Of a stretch of 8,516 bases of DNA, positions 6,060 through 8,516 are shown one piece after another (position 1 is the first letter of the stretch; every line of letters starts with the position of its first letter). The translations under genes and the position numbers were made by a program. Under the pieces are notes generated by a model. It was not told the origin of the DNA, searched no databases, and worked only from the letters and a program-made list of their open reading frames with translations. The DNA is from Anaerolineae bacterium (GTDB lineage Bacteria > Chloroflexota > Anaerolineae > UBA1429): positions 1 to 8,516 of the forward strand of contig JAFGLK010000208.1 of NCBI GenBank assembly GCA_016928125.1, given 5' to 3'.

Positions 6060-7313
6060 ATGGTGGACCGAATGCAACTCGCGATCATCGGCTGCGGCGG
6101 CATGGGCGGCCGGCACCTCTACGGGCTCAAGGCGCTCAAAGACCTGGGCTATCTCCCCTTTGACCTGGTGGGCGCCTGCGACACGCGCCTGGACAATGCC
6201 GAATACCTGGCCGACCGCGCCGAGGAGATGCTGGGCCGGCGTCCCCAGGTCTTTCAGGATATGGATGCCATGGCGCGCGCGCTCCCTGGCCTGCAGGCGG
6301 TGGACATCACCACGCCGAATGGCACCCATCACCTGGTGGTGGACAAGGCCATGCAAATGGGCTGGCACTGCTTGTGCGAAAAGCCCATGGCGCTGACCAT
6401 CCGCGGCTGCAATCTCATGATCGAGGCGCAGCAGCGCACCGGCAAGGTGCTGAGCATCGCCGAGAATTTCCGTCGCGATCCGCTCTGCCGCCTGAACCGC
6501 GCCCTCCTGCAAGAGGGCGCCATCGGCCAACCCTACTTGCTCTTTCAGATCAGCGCCGGCTCGGGGAATGGCATCATCATCGTGCCGAACCGTCACGACA
6601 AGTACTCGGCCGGCTTTGTCACCTCCTCGGGGGTGCACACCACCGACCTGATGCAGTTCTACCTTGGCAACATCGAGTCGGTGTATGCCAGGACGGCCCA
6701 GTGGGAGCCGGTGCGTTACAAGAAGAACATGCGCTCGGTGTCCGCGTTCTACGAGCACTGGTACGCCGAGATCCCCGACCAGATCAACGCCACGGCCGAG
6801 GATACGCTCCTGTCGGTGTTCACCTACGAGAGCGGTGCCATGGGTCAGTGGACGGTGTTCCTGGCGGGCCACGGCCAGGGCTTTGGCTTTGGCGGCGTGT
6901 ATGGCCGCGAGGGCTCGCTGAGGCTGGCGGGCGCCCGCAGCGGCGCGCCGGCCACGCTCCATCGCGACGACGTGGGCGAGGTGCCCACCGACAAGCTGCT
7001 GGACTATGCCCCCGATTTCCATCTGGACGAGATGACGGCGCGGTTCTTCGGCGCCGACCGGCTGGCCTCCTACGATCAGGGCTTTGATTTCGCCGACGGG
7101 GCGCTGATCGGCCTCGAGTATTGGGAGCTCTATGAATGCATCACCACCGGCAAGACGCCCGAGGTGGACGGCTATATGGGGCGCAAGGCCCTGGCGGCCG
7201 TCAACGCGGGCCACGAGGCCAACCTTCTGGGCCGCGTGGTGACGCTGGAGGAGATCGAGACGGAGCAGACCGGCGTGTACGAGGCGGACATCAACGACTA
7301 CTGGAACATCTGA
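6060..7313 (+). CDS. Gfo/Idh/MocA-family NAD(P)-dependent oxidoreductase
   Basis: This 417-residue cytoplasmic enzyme has the two-domain build of the family. The N-terminal Rossmann fold starts at LAIIGCGGMGG (residues 7-17), with an acidic residue ending the second strand (ACD, about 39-41), DITTPNGTHH (82-91), and the family signature CEKPM with catalytic-type Lys108. The C-terminal domain contains GVHTTDLMQFYLG (191-203), which matches the usual GxHxxD stretch. Members oxidise or reduce sugars, inositols and related polyols with NAD(P). Here the usual Asp four residues before the active-site His (D172/H176 in IolG) is Ser189, so the chemistry may differ from an inositol dehydrogenase. The start at 6060 is set by AGGAGG 4 nt upstream. 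At 417 residues it is somewhat longer than the common 330-390. It is followed after 76 nt by a second family member, probably in the same transcript. The substrate cannot be read from the sequence. Confidence 0.93.
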   Translation: MVDRMQLAIIGCGGMGGRHLYGLKALKDLGYLPFDLVGACDTRLDNAEYLADRAEEMLGRRPQVFQDMDAMARALPGLQAVDITTPNGTHHLVVDKAMQMGWHCLCEKPMALTIRGCNLMIEAQQRTGKVLSIAENFRRDPLCRLNRALLQEGAIGQPYLLFQISAGSGNGIIIVPNRHDKYSAGFVTSSGVHTTDLMQFYLGNIESVYARTAQWEPVRYKKNMRSVSAFYEHWYAEIPDQINATAEDTLLSVFTYESGAMGQWTVFLAGHGQGFGFGGVYGREGSLRLAGARSGAPATLHRDDVGEVPTDKLLDYAPDFHLDEMTARFFGADRLASYDQGFDFADGALIGLEYWELYECITTGKTPEVDGYMGRKALAAVNAGHEANLLGRVVTLEEIETEQTGVYEADINDYWNI

Positions 7314-7389
7314 CGCATCGCGACTGGCCGAGGGGAGGCGCCTGTGACCTCCTCGCGGCGCCAACCCGACCCTCTAGAGGAGCGAAAGC
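7314..7389 (+). other. Intergenic gap between the two oxidoreductases with imperfect GC hairpin
   Basis: The 76-nt gap contains an imperfect stem: 7329-7338 (CGAGGGGAGG, two bases bulged) can pair with 7348-7355 (CCTCCTCG). There is no T-run after it, so I do not call a terminator. No good -35/-10 pair is visible, which favours read-through from the promoter near 6000. Confidence 0.35.
7377..7382 (+). promoter_or_regulatory. Ribosome binding site of the second oxidoreductase
   Basis: GAGGAG ends 7 nt before the ATG at 7390, a standard spacing. It supports that start, which also begins directly at the Rossmann first strand. Confidence 0.7.
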
Positions 7390-8516
7390 ATGGCAGACAA
7401 ACTGCGGGTGGGCATCTTGGGCTGCGGAGGCACCACTTTGGGCCATGTGCAGGCCTATCAGTACCTGGGCGAACGCTGCGAGGTGGTGGCGCTGGCGGAC
7501 CTGCATGAGGAGGCGATGGCGCGCTTTGATCGGGAGCGAGGCATCTCGCCGCATCACTATCTGGATGCTCGCGAGATGCTCGACAAGGAGGCGTTGGACG
7601 TCGTCTCGATCGGCACCTGGCAGAGCGGCCACGGCATGTGGACTGTAGCAGCGGCGGCGCGCCGGCCCAAGGCCATCGTGGTAGAAAAGCCCATGGCCGC
7701 CAGCCTGCAGGATGCCGAGCAGATGCTGGTCGCCTGCCGCCGTAACAACGTCAAGTTCATCGTAGGCCACCAGCGGCGCTTTCTGCCGGCCTACAACCTG
7801 GCCCGCGAGCTGATCACCGCCGGGGCCGTCGGCCAGGTGGAGTTGGTCGAGTGCCTGGGCGCCGATGGCTTTCCCAACCAGTTCTCGCACCAGGCCGACA
7901 TGCTGCGCTATGTGCTGGGCGACGTGGACTGCGAGTGGGTGATGGGCAACGTGGAGCGCAAGACCGACCGCTGGGAACGGGGCACGCGCATCGAGGATCG
8001 GGGCGTGGGCGTGTTCCAGTTCAAGAACGGCACACGCGCCGTGAGCCTGTGCGACATGATTCCGGCGCTGGGCGGCGTCGAGGTGCAAGGCGGGCGTTTC
8101 ACCGGGAGCGAGGGCCTTATCCAACTGGGCACCGAGCACCTGCGCCTGCTCAACAAAGAGACCGGCGGCGTGTGGAAAGAGTACCATCCCGACGGTCGCT
8201 TCTTCAAGCTGGCCGAGGAGGGCCGCGCCTTTGAGTGGCGCGAGGGCTACACCCACCAGATGGCCGAGCTCTTTGACTGGATCGACGGGATCGTGCCGAC
8301 CCATCGCGGCAGCGCCGAGAACGGCTACAAGGCCTTGGAGATGGTGCTGGCCATCTACGAGTCGGCGCGTTGCCACGAGCGGGTCATGCTGCCGCTGCAG
8401 ACGCGCCTCAACCCGCTGGATGTCATGGTGGAATCGGGAGACCTGGCGCCCACGCGCCCGGGTCGCTATGACGTGCGCGCCCGCATGCTGCGCGGCGAGC
8501 TCATGTACGACGACGG
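7390..8516 (+). CDS. Second Gfo/Idh/MocA-family oxidoreductase, 3' end outside window
   Basis: The frame is open from the ATG at 7390 to the end of the window (375 residues, no stop), so the gene is cut by the window edge. The Rossmann fold opens with LRVGILGCGGTTLGH (residues 5-19); VVALAD (32-37) ends with the acidic residue that usually binds the cofactor ribose. The signature VEKPM gives Lys100, and GHQRRF (126-131) follows at the usual distance. The C-terminal domain holds SHQADMLRYVLGD (166-178), equivalent to the family's GxHxxDxxRWLLGD, with His167 as active-site His. The Asp expected four residues before it is Asn163. The protein is only a distant relative of the preceding gene product, so the pair probably acts on different steps or substrates of one sugar or polyol pathway rather than being a recent duplication. 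After about residue 335 the chain continues beyond the family's core (NPLDVMVESGDLAP), suggesting a C-terminal extension. Substrate unknown. Confidence 0.92.
   Translation, partial: MADKLRVGILGCGGTTLGHVQAYQYLGERCEVVALADLHEEAMARFDRERGISPHHYLDAREMLDKEALDVVSIGTWQSGHGMWTVAAAARRPKAIVVEKPMAASLQDAEQMLVACRRNNVKFIVGHQRRFLPAYNLARELITAGAVGQVELVECLGADGFPNQFSHQADMLRYVLGDVDCEWVMGNVERKTDRWERGTRIEDRGVGVFQFKNGTRAVSLCDMIPALGGVEVQGGRFTGSEGLIQLGTEHLRLLNKETGGVWKEYHPDGRFFKLAEEGRAFEWREGYTHQMAELFDWIDGIVPTHRGSAENGYKALEMVLAIYESARCHERVMLPLQTRLNPLDVMVESGDLAPTRPGRYDVRARMLRGELMYDD

Noticed and set aside
6048..7364. 438-aa open frame on the minus strand opposite the first oxidoreductase
   Set aside because: It mirrors a real family gene with its own promoter and ribosome binding site; the translation is His/Val/Gly-rich with no domain.
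1..8516. CRISPR array, tRNA, rRNA, insertion sequence or attachment site
   Set aside because: No spaced direct repeats, tRNA cloverleaf, transposase frame or terminal inverted repeats were seen on either strand by eye.

Overview
The window is clearly GC-rich (well above 60% by eye, not counted) and fully coding on both strands, with no sign of an insertion sequence, phage gene, RNA gene or CRISPR array. The content suggests a free-living bacterium with a large genome. A Chloroflexota-like host is my best guess, from the ABC-exporter tail style, the CHAT and caspase genes, and paired Gfo/Idh/MocA oxidoreductases. That assignment is inference and would need a homology search.

Layout, left to right. 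(1) Bases 1-415 (+) hold the C-terminal part of an ABC-exporter ATPase; the rest lies outside the window. Its stop codon sits inside a perfect 11-bp hairpin (413-438) that separates it from the convergent block. (2) Bases 470-5896 (-) hold three co-oriented genes. In transcription order they are a TPR-CHAT cysteine protease (875 aa), a metacaspase-like C14 protease with a long C-terminal extension (670 aa), and a small secreted or membrane protein with a signal peptide, about three membrane segments and a coiled-coil tail (222 aa). The gaps are 37 and 80 nt. (3) Bases 5897-6059 are a divergent promoter region with an extended -10 element on each strand and two inverted repeats. (4) Bases 6060-8516 (+) hold two tandem Gfo/Idh/MocA-family NAD(P)-dependent oxidoreductases; the second runs off the window.

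The most interesting part is the minus-strand block. Two different clan-CD cysteine proteases with intact His/Cys dyads are encoded back to back and followed by an unrecognised membrane protein. This layout fits a proteolytic relay: the TPR module senses, CHAT and caspase act, and the membrane protein is a target or effector. It is comparable in logic to CHAT- or caspase-activated bacterial cell-death systems, but no gasdermin, Cas gene or nucleic-acid sensor is visible here. The function is inference. The flanking ABC and oxidoreductase genes look like ordinary transport and carbohydrate metabolism and probably have nothing to do with it.
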